DNA of 64,000 nt from Trichaptum fuscoviolaceum (taxonomy: Eukaryota; Basidiomycota; Agaricomycetes; Hymenochaetales; Trichaptaceae), in NCBI GenBank assembly GCA_910574455.1, contig CAJSYZ010000005.1, positions 4,526,001 to 4,590,000 of the forward strand. The letters are read 5' to 3'. Each line of letters opens with the position of its first letter. Position 1 is the stretch's first letter. Both the position numbers and the translations under genes were made by a program. The notes under the pieces were generated by a model. That model had not been told where the DNA came from and ran no database searches. It saw nothing but the letters and a program-made list of their open reading frames with translations. Below, piece by piece: positions 20,167 to 30,467 of this stretch.

Positions 20167-20429
20167 TTATACGAAGTTTCTAGTTGATCATGTGGTCGTT
20201 GAATCAGTAGAAAGCTTCTGGGGCACAGTGGGGCATGTTGGTTCTTCGATATCAAACTTCGGGGGCAAGAAGTCTTGTTATCTAGCCGCAGTGGGGCAAG
20301 AAGTCTGAGGAGGGAGCTAAGAAGTTGTGCTTGTAGGTCCAAGGTGTCCAAATCGGGTTACGTGTGGCGTAAATTCTGCCTAATGGGGTTACGAGTGGCG
20401 CGTTGTGTGTCCAATTTGTCCAAATCGGG

Positions 20430-23400
20430 CTACTTCAGCTTGTGCAACTCCTTGTATGCTGATAGAAGTTCTTCTGAATGCTTTAGTGCGTCTTCTGAGG
20501 CCCATGTGTTGTTGCTAGTCGGGTATCCTAACCATTTGATAAGGTACTTCCTTCGATTCGGGGCTCCTTTGTGCTGTAGAATTGCTTCTACTTCGAATTC
20601 TTCTTCTCCATCGATAAGGTCAGGTGGAGGTTTTGAATAGGCTGGCCCATGTTCTACTGTCTCGGTGTTGGGAGTTAGAAGGGAGGCATGGAATACAGGG
20701 TGAATCTTCCAAGTTCTAGGCAGTTCGAGTTCATAGACATCATCCCTGAGTTTTCGCTTGATAACGAAGGGTCCTTCGCATTTTGATTGAAACTTTGAGG
20801 GTAGTCCGGTTCTTCGGAGGTTCCTTGCTTCTAACCATACAGATTGTCCAATGTATAGTGGTTTGAATTGGGTAGATTGAGCTTCGCGTTGATATTCCTG
20901 TGCGAGAGTTAGAGCTGCTTCTGCGTCATTTCGGAGTTCTAGTATCTTTGATAGTCGATTCTTGAGAGTCGGAATGTTGCTATCAAGTTCCGATTTTTCC
21001 GAGGGGAATGATGTTGGATCATATCCCATTAGTAGTCGAAAGGGGGTCTGTTCCGTGGTTGAATGTTTCCGATTGTTGTGTGTGAATTCCATGAGGGGGA
21101 TGTATTTGCTCCAGAGGTGGGGGTGATTTGCTGCATGGATCCTAAAGTATGCTTCAATCTCCTGATTGCTGCGCTCTGCTTGTCCATCAGTCTGTGGGTG
21201 ATATGCTGTAGACATTGCTTGTTTGATGTGAAGCAATTGGCATAGCTGTCTGAACACCATGGATGCAAACTGTGGTCCTCGATCCGAGATTATTTTCCTG
21301 GGTAATCCGAATCGTCTGTACACATTGTCGAAGTACAGTTGTGCAGTGTCTAATGCAGTGATCGTCTTGGTGCATGGAGTGAGTACAATTGCCTTGGTGC
21401 AGTCATGATCCACAATAACACATATGCTGTCGAATCCATCAGATTCTGGGAGGTCTGTGATGAAATCGATGTTGACGGTTGCAAACGGGTAAGTGTCTTT
21501 ATCTGCAATGATCGGGTTGAGTGGAGGTACAAGAGGATGGTGGTTGATCTTCATCTGTTGACAGATAGCACATCCTTGGATATATTTCGTCACGAACTGT
21601 TGCATTCTTGGCCAGTAATATGTTCGTCGAATTTGTTCCATTGTATTCGCTACTCCAGGGTGGTTTCGAGTCGGTAAGTCGTGATATAGTCGTAAGAGGT
21701 TGCGCATGATTTCTGTGTTCCTTGGCACATAGATCTTGTTCCTGAAGTGTACCAGTTGATCCTTGATTGTGAAGTCGGTCATTTTGGGTTTGGTGAGTGG
21801 TAATTCTTTCTGTAGAAGGCTCATCGCTTCCTGAATATCTCCAGTTTCTTTGCGTATTTGGAGGTGAAGGTCATTGACATCGATGATGTTCCTGTCATCT
21901 TCTTCGGCTTCTTCAATTCGGGTGGCTAGGAGTTCCATTTCTTTGAGAAAAACTTTCTCTGGTAGAAGTGTAACTTCGTTGCTAAGTTCTCCTTCCGTTT
22001 TAAAATGGTCCGCACGTCGGGATAGGGCATCGGATTGGATCATGTGTTTTCCTGGTATGGCCTGTATCTTGTAATTGTATCTTGAGAGTTCATTCTGCCA
22101 TTGAGCTTGTCGAGGGGTCAAGCGTTGGGGTTGTCTCCAATAAGTCAGATTCTTGTGGTCGCAATGAATCGTAACTGTATGCGGGCTTCCAAGTAGATAG
22201 TGTCTCCACATTTGGAGTGCTCGGATAATAGCAAATAATTCTCTGTCATATATTTGCCAGTTGCGTTGCGTCGGGTTGAGAGCTTGAGAAATATAACCTA
22301 TGGGTTTGAGTTGACCGTTTTCGTCATGTTGGCGTAGTGCTGCGCCGGTAGCTACGGCTGAGGCGTCCGTTTCAAGATAGAATGGTTTGTGTGGGTCGGG
22401 TTGCATAAGGAGGGGTTCCTTCGAAAAGAGTTCCTTGAGCGTCTGAAAAGCCTTTTCACATTTGTCTGTCCAGACAAAAGGTGTGTCCTTCCGTTTAAGT
22501 TGATCGAGTGGTCGGCATATAGTTGCATAGTTCGGAATGAATCTGCGATAGAAGTTGGTAAAACCTGTAAATGATCTGACGTCCTTGAGACATTTCGGAG
22601 TGGTCCAGTCAAGTATCCCTTGGATCTTGGAGGGGTCTGTCTTGATCTTTGATTCCGAAATAATGTAACCAAGAAATGGTACTTCGAGTTGGTGAAATCG
22701 GCATTTCGCTGGTTTGACGTAGAGTTTATTGTCCTTTAGGATTAGAAAAACTTCTTTGGTGTTTTCAATGAGCTGCTTGAGAGTTGGGGCATGAATGAGT
22801 AGGTCGTCCATGTAAACAATGACCTTGTTCTGGCGTATTTGCTCTGCTAGAATGTCATTCATGAAGCGTTGAAAAACCGCAGGTGAGTTGCATAGACCGA
22901 AAAACATAACAGTTGGCTGGTAGAGTTTCCTGTTGCATACAAAGGCTGCTTTCCATTGATCAGATTCCTTGATGCGAATGTTGTGATAACCTTGTCGGAT
23001 ATCGAGGGTAGTGAAGTATTTGGATCCTCGGAGTTGATCGAGTAGTTGCTGCGAGTTTGGCATAGGATATGCATCTTTGACTGTATGCGAGTTAAGGTAT
23101 CTGTAGTCCTGTACTGGTCGAAGTGTTCCATCTTTCTTATCAATAAAGAAGAAAGGTGATGCCATTGGGGAGTTCGATTCCTTGATAAATCCTTTGTTGA
23201 GCAAGTCGTCAATTAACGTAGTGAGAATCGGTTGTTGATGGTATGGGACCGGGTACGGTTTGTGAATTTTCGGCACAAAGCTTGGTAACGTCTTGATCTC
23301 CATATCATAAGGTCGGGCAGGGGGGTAGGTTTGGATTTCATTTTCTGAGAAGATGTCCGCATATTCCAAATATTCGTCTGGAATATTAAGTTTCTCCTTT

Positions 23401-23858
23401 GGCTTTTGGTTTTGCTGTTCGAGTCGAGTAGAGACAGTGATCTTGTTGATAGTGATCGTATCATCATTCCAGTTAATCTGGGGCTTTGCCTGCTTGAACC
23501 AAGGTAGTCCTAGAATAACATCGTCGCTTGGAATGTGTGTCCGGTAAAAGATTGTCGAGGTTGAATGAGGGTGGGTGAGATTCAATCGAATTCGTTCTGA
23601 AACTGTTCCGTTCTTGTTCAGAGTTCCATCGGCATTGCTAACTTGTAAAGCTTTATCAAGTTTATGCGTTTTGATGTTGAGCTTATCAACTAAGTTCGAG
23701 TTGATAAAGTTCAGTTGTGCTCCAGTGTCAAGAAGGGCATTGATAGTGATGAGGCGTCCGTTAACGAGTAATTTGACCGGGATTCGAAATGATGAGATGT
23801 TGCCATTTAGAACAACAGTGTTGAGTTGAACCGGGTTAACCAACTCTGAGCTGTTCAA
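20430..23858 (-). CDS. pol: Pol polyprotein of chromovirus A (PR-RT-RH-IN-chromodomain)
   Basis: About 1142 codons are uninterrupted on the minus strand. The order is as follows. An aspartic protease has LLDTGAQLNFI at residues 42-52. Reverse transcriptase has YMDD in VIVYMDDLLIHA near residue 350. RNase H begins with YLETDASAVATGAAL near 495. Integrase has an HHCC zinc-binding domain (HNHPGV-type His pair and CAICQQ), then the catalytic set D in NIDFITDLPESDG, D in IISDRGPQFAS and E in HPQTDGQAERSNQEIE. The C-terminus is a chromodomain (EFEVEAILQHKG, then KYLIKWLGYP). The frame opens at TTG in the -1 frame relative to gag, with no ATG, so it is expressed by frameshift as Gag-Pol. All key residues are present, so the enzyme set looks intact. 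The chromodomain presumably guides integration to modified chromatin. Confidence 0.95.
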   Translation of the reverse strand: MNSSELVNPVQLNTVVLNGNISSFRIPVKLLVNGRLITINALLDTGAQLNFINSNLVDKLNIKTHKLDKALQVSNADGTLNKNGTVSERIRLNLTHPHSTSTIFYRTHIPSDDVILGLPWFKQAKPQINWNDDTITINKITVSTRLEQQNQKPKEKLNIPDEYLEYADIFSENEIQTYPPARPYDMEIKTLPSFVPKIHKPYPVPYHQQPILTTLIDDLLNKGFIKESNSPMASPFFFIDKKDGTLRPVQDYRYLNSHTVKDAYPMPNSQQLLDQLRGSKYFTTLDIRQGYHNIRIKESDQWKAAFVCNRKLYQPTVMFFGLCNSPAVFQRFMNDILAEQIRQNKVIVYMDDLLIHAPTLKQLIENTKEVFLILKDNKLYVKPAKCRFHQLEVPFLGYIISESKIKTDPSKIQGILDWTTPKCLKDVRSFTGFTNFYRRFIPNYATICRPLDQLKRKDTPFVWTDKCEKAFQTLKELFSKEPLLMQPDPHKPFYLETDASAVATGAALRQHDENGQLKPIGYISQALNPTQRNWQIYDRELFAIIRALQMWRHYLLGSPHTVTIHCDHKNLTYWRQPQRLTPRQAQWQNELSRYNYKIQAIPGKHMIQSDALSRRADHFKTEGELSNEVTLLPEKVFLKEMELLATRIEEAEEDDRNIIDVNDLHLQIRKETGDIQEAMSLLQKELPLTKPKMTDFTIKDQLVHFRNKIYVPRNTEIMRNLLRLYHDLPTRNHPGVANTMEQIRRTYYWPRMQQFVTKYIQGCAICQQMKINHHPLVPPLNPIIADKDTYPFATVNIDFITDLPESDGFDSICVIVDHDCTKAIVLTPCTKTITALDTAQLYFDNVYRRFGLPRKIISDRGPQFASMVFRQLCQLLHIKQAMSTAYHPQTDGQAERSNQEIEAYFRIHAANHPHLWSKYIPLMEFTHNNRKHSTTEQTPFRLLMGYDPTSFPSEKSELDSNIPTLKNRLSKILELRNDAEAALTLAQEYQREAQSTQFKPLYIGQSVWLEARNLRRTGLPSKFQSKCEGPFVIKRKLRDDVYELELPRTWKIHPVFHASLLTPNTETVEHGPAYSKPPPDLIDGEEEFEVEAILQHKGAPNRRKYLIKWLGYPTSNNTWASEDALKHSEELLSAYKELHKLK

Positions 23859-25021
23859 AAATTTGCAGCATCATAGTTGCCATATTCATCAAAATCTTCA
23901 TTGTCGAGTTCGTCCAAAGTGTTGAATAGTTCCTCTCGAGACTGATCATCGAGACTGGTAATAATTTCGTTGATTTGATATGCCTTGTCTTCCAGGGTGT
24001 CCGTTTCATCATAGTCATCGTCATCCACTTCCATTGCATTGATTCGGGGCTTGAATCTGCGTTTAGCGCCTGGGAAGCGTCCTTGGGGTTTTCCTCTAGG
24101 TTTGAAAGAGTTCCTAGGACGGGATGGGCGTTTGGGGCATTTGTTCGCCATATGACCGGGTTTTTCGCAATAGAAACAAAGACCTTTGTCTCTAGCTTCC
24201 TTCTGCTTCTCTGGGGTGAGCTTGTTGAAATACATAGCATTGATATTGAATTCTTCCATCTTGTCTTCGAGTGAAGGTTCCGATTCCGGTTCCGGGTCGG
24301 AGTCAATTTCCATTTCATGAATTCGATATCTGCGATTGAATCGGCGTTTCGGATAGCTGTACTTCCTCCTAAAGAATTGTGAAGGTTTCTGTTGATGAGG
24401 GGGATTCATCCTTTCGTATTGTAGACCAAATTTGAGGGCATTCTCATAGTACGGGTCCATGAGAGGTTTGCCTGCTGTGTCCTTTGCCATATTGTCTTCA
24501 ATTCGGATTAGTTCCCTTTGGATCGAAATTGGAAGGCCTTTCTTGAACAGATTGGTGAGAACTGTGGTGTCTTCGATTCCTGCATCATAAGCTAGTCGTT
24601 GGAATTCGTAGACATATTGATCTGTGCGCATGCCAGGGGTTTGCTTGAGTTTCATGAGTTCCTCATATGCGTCTGCAATGTAGTCTGCCGATATGAAGTG
24701 TTCTCGAAAATCTTTCTTGAATTTTGCCCAAGTATAATCCCATGGTTTTCCGTCAGCTAGTTTCTTGTTTCCTTTGGTAATGATGCTGTTTATGAAGGTA
24801 CCAGCTGATCCTAGATTGCAGAATGTGGCTGCAAGTCGAACCTTGTCTTCATCTGTAGTGTAACCAGGTGTGAGAATGATGTAATTCTCCATGAGATCGA
24901 GCCATCGTCTAGCATCCTTGCGGCTACCATCGAAGTTGAATGGTTTATTGGCTCCATTCCTGCGTTCTTCGATTTTGTCCGGGGGTCCGGATGTGTTGAC
25001 TGCTCCTCCAGAAGTTCCCAT
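23855..25021 (-). CDS. gag: Gag of chromovirus A
   Basis: From ATG 25021 the frame gives 388 residues. It has a retrotransposon capsid domain around residues 20-165 (for example FNFDGSRKDARRWLDLMENY and YTWAKFKKDFREHF). A CCHC zinc knuckle, CFYCEKPGHMANKC, lies near residue 282. The tail is acidic. The same frame stays open upstream to 25885 without any ATG and reads like genuine protein, including aromatic-rich text (YFDYSERCWYRARGFHSEYI), then a Pro-rich linker ending PPPSPPMGTSGG. The true Gag may therefore be longer, entered from the upstream frame. Gag ends TTT TGA inside the slippery site that feeds pol. Confidence 0.85.
   Translation of the reverse strand: MGTSGGAVNTSGPPDKIEERRNGANKPFNFDGSRKDARRWLDLMENYIILTPGYTTDEDKVRLAATFCNLGSAGTFINSIITKGNKKLADGKPWDYTWAKFKKDFREHFISADYIADAYEELMKLKQTPGMRTDQYVYEFQRLAYDAGIEDTTVLTNLFKKGLPISIQRELIRIEDNMAKDTAGKPLMDPYYENALKFGLQYERMNPPHQQKPSQFFRRKYSYPKRRFNRRYRIHEMEIDSDPEPESEPSLEDKMEEFNINAMYFNKLTPEKQKEARDKGLCFYCEKPGHMANKCPKRPSRPRNSFKPRGKPQGRFPGAKRRFKPRINAMEVDDDDYDETDTLEDKAYQINEIITSLDDQSREELFNTLDELDNEDFDEYGNYDAANF
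23858..23864 (-). promoter_or_regulatory. -1 programmed ribosomal frameshift site, gag to pol
   Basis: On the minus strand gag reads GC A AAT TTT TGA. The heptamer A AAT TTT fits X XXY YYZ exactly and sits directly before the gag stop. Slipping back one base continues as TTG AAC AGC, the pol frame. No stimulatory structure was assessed. Confidence 0.8.
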
Positions 25022-25887
25022 TGGTGGCGATGGAGGTGGAGGTGGCGGTGGAGGTGGCGGTTCAGGGGTCGGAGATTTAGACTTTTTGGGTTTGTGGTCA
25101 GGGTCGAAGGGATCGACGTAGTCTAATTTGTCTTCTTCCTTCTTCGGAGGTTCTTCTTCCTGCTTCGGAGGTCTTTCTGGTGATTTTCCTTTGTCTACAG
25201 ATGGGGGTGTATCTGTTACTCCTCTAAGTTTGAGGGCTTCGAGTCGATCTGTTAGAGACTTGACTGATCGCTTGGATTGCTCAATTTCAACGTCAACTTT
25301 AGGTTTGTCCGTGCCTAAGATGGAGGGTCCTGCAAGCGATTGGCTGTGTCTATGCCGGGTGGGGCTTGCGAGTAAAGGATGAGCGACTGGGGAAGTTTCT
25401 TCCTTGGGTAAGTGAGTAGAAGGTCGGGGAGTATTGGGGTCGGGTTGGGTGGTAGGAGGTGGGGTACTTGGGGGTGCAACTGGGGATGTGGCTGCAGTTA
25501 ATGCGGTGGATTGTGAAGTGTTTGTATCAAGCGGTGAAGGGGGGAGTAAGTGGGTAAGAGTAAGAGGGGATGGTCTGGACTGGGGTTGATTTAGTCCGTG
25601 TAACTCTTGGTAACGTTCCTCAGCGTCTTCCGGGTCAACTGCTTGATAATTTGTGTTGTATCTGCGGTAAAATTCTCCGGGGTGGTGTCGATATCTTTTT
25701 GGAATAGCTTTCCACTCTCTTCCTTGCTTGCTGAAGTAGATGTATTCGGAATGAAATCCTCGAGCTCTATACCAACAGCGTTCCGAGTAGTCGAAGTATG
25801 AATTTTCCGGGGGGTAGGGAGGTAGTGATTCAAACGAGGTGTCAAGGTGAGGGGTGTCCGGTAGTTGTGATCGAGGTGCCAGAGTGT

Positions 25888-26538
25888 CTAATCAGTAGTT
25901 TGGATTCCGTTTGTCTGATACTGTGCCGGAATCGGGGGTACTGGGGGAATAGGGGTGGCTTGTCGAATGGGACGGTTCGGAGGTGAAATGAGTGGAATGT
26001 CACTTGGGGATAGGCTAGGTTGACAACCGCAGCGATTGATATAGGTTTGAACGTCTTCTTCAACGTCAGGCCAATAGCAAACGTAATCTAGATGTTCTCT
26101 AGTGGTTTGGACTGTGTAATGATAGTTGGTTTCCGGATGGATGTGTGCTGCGTATATAAGATCGTTTCGAAGGGCTTGGTTGCTTCCTATGTAGGCTCGT
26201 CCTTCTGTCCAAATTAAGTCTACCCTTAGTTTCCAATTGGTGGGGAATCGACGGTTTCGGATAAGAAATGCCAATGATGTGATTACTGAATCTCCGTCGT
26301 AGCTTTTCTTGATTCGTTGATCTAGTCCGTTGAGTTTCAGAAGTCTAAAGTTCTCTGCAATTTCTGTCTCGTCTGATATACCGGGTTGGATAGGGTGGAG
26401 TCGACTAGTTCTGGGGATGATTAGATCCGCCAGGTTGCCTATTTGATTTATGAATAGAGCTGCTAAGTCTTCTTCTGATCCTTCGGAGTTGGGATTGGAA
26501 TGGTCCAGGGGTAGGTGTGTCGAGCTGGATGGGTGAAC
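25888..26538 (-). CDS. Upstream ORF of chromovirus A with integrase zinc-binding-like motif
   Basis: The frame is open for 216 codons without an ATG, between an upstream TAG and a TAG just at the start of the extended gag frame. Its central part resembles the N-terminal region of Ty3/Gypsy integrases: TEGRAYIGSNQALRNDLIYA, then a His pair (HIHPETNYHY), then YWPDVEEDVQTYINRCGCQ. The usual pattern is HX3H-like...YYWPxMxxDVxxYVxxCxxCQ. Here the two Cys are one residue apart rather than two, so zinc binding may be altered. Further coding-like text lies upstream in another frame, and beyond the palindromic insertion as far as about 29860. The stop and the gag-frame opening overlap at ACTGATTAGAC, so a -1 shift, reinitiation or splicing could join this ORF to Gag. 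A second integrase-like module upstream of gag is unusual. Confidence 0.5.
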   Translation of the reverse strand, partial: VHPSSSTHLPLDHSNPNSEGSEEDLAALFINQIGNLADLIIPRTSRLHPIQPGISDETEIAENFRLLKLNGLDQRIKKSYDGDSVITSLAFLIRNRRFPTNWKLRVDLIWTEGRAYIGSNQALRNDLIYAAHIHPETNYHYTVQTTREHLDYVCYWPDVEEDVQTYINRCGCQPSLSPSDIPLISPPNRPIRQATPIPPVPPIPAQYQTNGIQTTD

Positions 26539-26879
26539 CTAGAAGGGGGATGGGAGTTCCTTCGCGTTTGATCTCTTGTTTGATCGGAGGGGGAGGGGGT
26601 GTATGCTGTTCCTGGATCCTTTGAGTAACAGGTGTTACAGGTGGTAATTGCCTGTTATATGTTCCTATTTCGCTTGTCCAATAGTGTTGAGGATCTTCGA
26701 AGTTAGATGATGCTGAGCTAAGATAGGTTTCCCTTGTGAATTCTTGTCCGAGTCGAGGGGCTGAGTACGAAGTAACAAATGGATTGGTTACTATGCTTTC
26801 TCGAGCTTCGGATGGGGGTTCTGCTCTTGTTGTCTGCTCTGTATCAGATAGTTCGAGCTCGGACAGTCCTGCCAGCTAG

Positions 26880-29704
26880 TTCATTGAATGAAATACAGCA
26901 TTTGCTGAATGTATTAGAGACACTCATTGAATGAGATTACAGCATTTGCTGCATGATATAGAGCAGCTGATTGAATGAGGTACAGCATTGCTGTAAAACA
27001 TTTATTGCATTTGCCTCAGCAAATGCTTGCCCCGCCCTATATAGGGCGAGCCAGCGTTGCTGCACTCTGATGTAGTGGATGCATACCTAGGAAATACTAG
27101 GCCTGCAATACCTATTGGGAATATAGCACTGGATAATAGATTAATACATTTGTATACCCACCGCTTTTTTGAGTTAATTATAGCTTTCAGGCACTGCTGA
27201 TTGACAGAATGCTGTAATACATCAGAAAATCATAATTTCCGCCTGTTTTGGGCTATGAGGCACATCAGGGTCCTGGACCCTGAGGTCTGACAGGTTCCAG
27301 GTTACTTGGTGCCGCTTTAGAGGAGGCCGTGGGAATAAACTCAAATTAACCTTTGCAGGTGCTACAGGCCTTCTTAAATAGCACGAAAATAACCAAAAAA
27401 TCAGAAAATATTCCTGGACACTGCCGCTTCGCCCTAGCGTGGGAACTACGCTTCTGAGCGACCATATTAGGGTACCAGTGTGCTCTGGGCCCTCCTGGGC
27501 CCTTCCTAAAGCGGTAAAAATCATCATAAAATAGATAATTATATTCATTTGCACCTGCATATATGCAGACTTCCCCTGGGCTTACCAGCAGCAGATAAAA
27601 TATGCTAAAATCGGATTATATTAGTAGAAGCATATCAAACATGATTTGAGTAGCTAAATATGGTAATACCAGCTGGGAACATATGCGGAACATCAAAACA
27701 CATTCTATTTTTATTGCTGAACATATGAGGCCCATTGCACCACATTAGGGTACCTCCAGAATGCAAATTTTAATGGGAGCTTAATGGTGCATACTAGACG
27801 AGCTGAAACGGGCTCTTACGGCGCCAAAATATGCATTTTACGTATTGTTACAGATTATTCTTTTATTTAAATGTTATTTTTGTTGCAGCACGTCTACTGC
27901 ACGTAAAAGCATGTATAAATAGTCGAAATGGTACAGAACAACAAGAGGAACAATAATATGAGCTTAGATTAGCTTTGCGGGGGCTATATATAGCTCTACC
28001 ACACTAACTATTTTCGGAGTGCATGCAAATATTGTCAGTCTCTCATATGCATGTCTATACGCTGTGCACGTACTCGTAAAGGCTTTAAATAGCTGTCTAC
28101 ATATACCTCTTGCATTGTGCGAAGTTTCACGGCGATCGGAGCGCACTTCAAATTGATATAAGGTATACAAGTTTCGGAAAGATAGGTCAATTTTAATTTA
28201 TTGGGAGGGTTATGGGTCAGGCACATAGTGCCAAACATTCACTATGACTATCCTAAACATAATACAAATGCATGTTTGGGATGCAGGTGGAAACTGTAAG
28301 TTATATGTGTTTCTGACAAGACATATGCCTTCTAATATCACACATAGCATCTCATCCTACAATGTTAGATATGACTTCCACATTCCAATGCCATCCCAAA
28401 CATGCATTTGTATTATGTTTAGGATAGTCATAGTGAATGTTTGGCACTATGTGCCTGACCCATAACCCTCCCAATAAATTAAAATTGACCTATCTTTCCG
28501 AAACTTGTATACCTTATATCAATTTGAAGTGCGCTCCGATCGCCGTGAAACTTCGCACAATGCAAGAGGTATATGTAGACAGCTATTTAAAGCTTTACGA
28601 GTACGTGCACAGCGTATAGACATGCATATGAGAGACTGACAATATTTGCATGCACTCCGAAAATAGTTAGTGTGGTAGAGCTATATATAGCCCCCGCAAA
28701 GCTAATCTAAGCTCATATTATTGTTCCTCTTGTTGTTCTGTACCATTTCGACTATTTATACATGCTTTTACGTGCAGTAGACGTGCTGCAACAAAAATAA
28801 CATTTAAATAAAAGAATAATCTGTAACAATACGTAAAATGCATATTTTGGCGCCGTAAGAGCCCGTTTCAGCTCGTCTAGTATGCACCATTAAGCTCCCA
28901 TTAAAATTTGCATTCTGGAGGTACCCTAATGTGGTGCAATGGGCCTCATATGTTCAGCAATAAAAATAGAATGTGTTTTGATGTTCCGCATATGTTCCCA
29001 GCTGGTATTACCATATTTAGCTACTCAAATCATGTTTGATATGCTTCTACTAATATAATCCGATTTTAGCATATTTTATCTGCTGCTGGTAAGCCCAGGG
29101 GAAGTCTGCATATATGCAGGTGCAAATGAATATAATTATCTATTTTATGATGATTTTTACCGCTTTAGGAAGGGCCCAGGAGGGCCCAGAGCACACTGGT
29201 ACCCTAATATGGTCGCTCAGAAGCGTAGTTCCCACGCTAGGGCGAAGCGGCAGTGTCCAGGAATATTTTCTGATTTTTTGGTTATTTTCGTGCTATTTAA
29301 GAAGGCCTGTAGCACCTGCAAAGGTTAATTTGAGTTTATTCCCACGGCCTCCTCTAAAGCGGCACCAAGTGACCTGGAACCTGTCAGACCTCAGGGTCCA
29401 GGACCCTGATGTGCCTCATATCCCAAAACAGGCGGAAATTATGATTTTCTGATGTATTACAGCATTCTGTCAATCAGCAGTGCCTGAAAGCTATAATTAA
29501 CTCAAAAAAGCGGTGGGTATACAAATGTATTAATCTATTATCCAGTGCTATATTCCCAATAGGTATTGCAGGCCTAGTATTTCCTAGGTATGCATCCACT
29601 ACATCAGAGTGCAGCAACGCTGGCTCGCCCTATATAGGGCGGGGCAAGCATTTGCTGAGGCAAATGCAATAAATGTTTTACAGCAATGCTGTACCTCATT
29701 CAAT
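26880..29704. mobile_element. 2.8-kb giant-palindrome (foldback) element
   Basis: Positions 26965 to about 28285 and about 28390 to 29709 are reverse complements over about 1.32 kb, with only a handful of differences noticed by eye, around a loop of about 105 bp. The left side has two further degenerate copies of the terminal motif (ATTGAATGA followed by TACAGCATTTGCTG). Copies of CAGCTAG at 26873-26879 and 29705-29711 may be a 7-bp target duplication. It lies in the leader of chromovirus A. The mirrored 112-codon frames (27222-27560 minus and 29114-29452 plus) are probably chance. No transposase is present. Such an arm length would form a very large hairpin if single-stranded or transcribed. 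Confidence 0.8.
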
Positions 29705-29711
29705 CAGCTAG

Positions 29712-30467
29712 CTGGCAGCAGTGGCTCGGATGGGGTGTGGGGTGGGGTAGAGTTGGTGGGGATGTCTGTGATGCGGATGGGGTCAAAGATAAAAATCTCC
29801 TGCACGTCTTCCAACAATCTTTCCGTATGATTGGCGACTCGTATTAGGACCTTCAGGTTGGGCACTTCCTTGGGTGATCTCTTCCCTTGAGCTACTTGTT
29901 GTTACAACCCGAGTGGGTTCTCCTAACTCTCTTCTCGAGTGCTCGTCCGGTATGTTACTTCGGTTCGCTGGATAACAACTTCCTGTTGTGTTCACCGGTA
30001 TTTCTGTCGTCAACGAGTGAAGCTAATGTCTCTCTGGATCTTCGCTATATGCGTCTAGCAGTTTCACTAGGTGGATCGGACCGTTCCTCTGCTTGCTTTC
30101 TTCTCTTCAAGTTACCTGGGCTGGCTCTGCTTTCTGATCGGGTCGCGAACCTCAAATCCCGCTTACACCAACCTTAATGTAACAAGGACCGTTAATTCTG
30201 GGCGTGAACCTGCTTAATGCTTCGGGTCTGTTTCGAGTGTCTGTGTAGATGAATACACAACACAATTATGTGTCAATCGTATGTCGTTCAAGTTCTTTCT
30301 TTCCTACTTTGAAAGGTTAGCAATCAATGGCCAGTTGTTCACTTACTTTGAAAGTATTCCGGATTAGTTCTTGTAGGGTGGATTGTTTAATTCCGATGGG
30401 TGGAAAGTGGAGTCAAGTGCAATAGTCTTGGCTGCTTTCCAGGTTATGGAAAGAAGTCAATCCTAAT
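29712..30467 (-). other. Leader region of chromovirus A between 5' LTR and palindrome
   Basis: The part nearest the palindrome (about 29712-29870) has coding-like text on the minus strand (for example ANHTERLLEDVQEIF). It would join the frame at 26872 and below if the palindrome were absent. Between about 30020 and 30467 I see no clear ORF. The bases just inside the 5' LTR read ATTAGGATTGACTTC on the minus strand and may hold the primer-binding site, although no tRNA match could be named. Confidence 0.4.

Noticed and set aside
27222..27560. 112-codon ORF, mirrored at 29114-29452
   Set aside because: It exists twice only because the palindrome arms are identical, and it has no recognisable domain or codon character.
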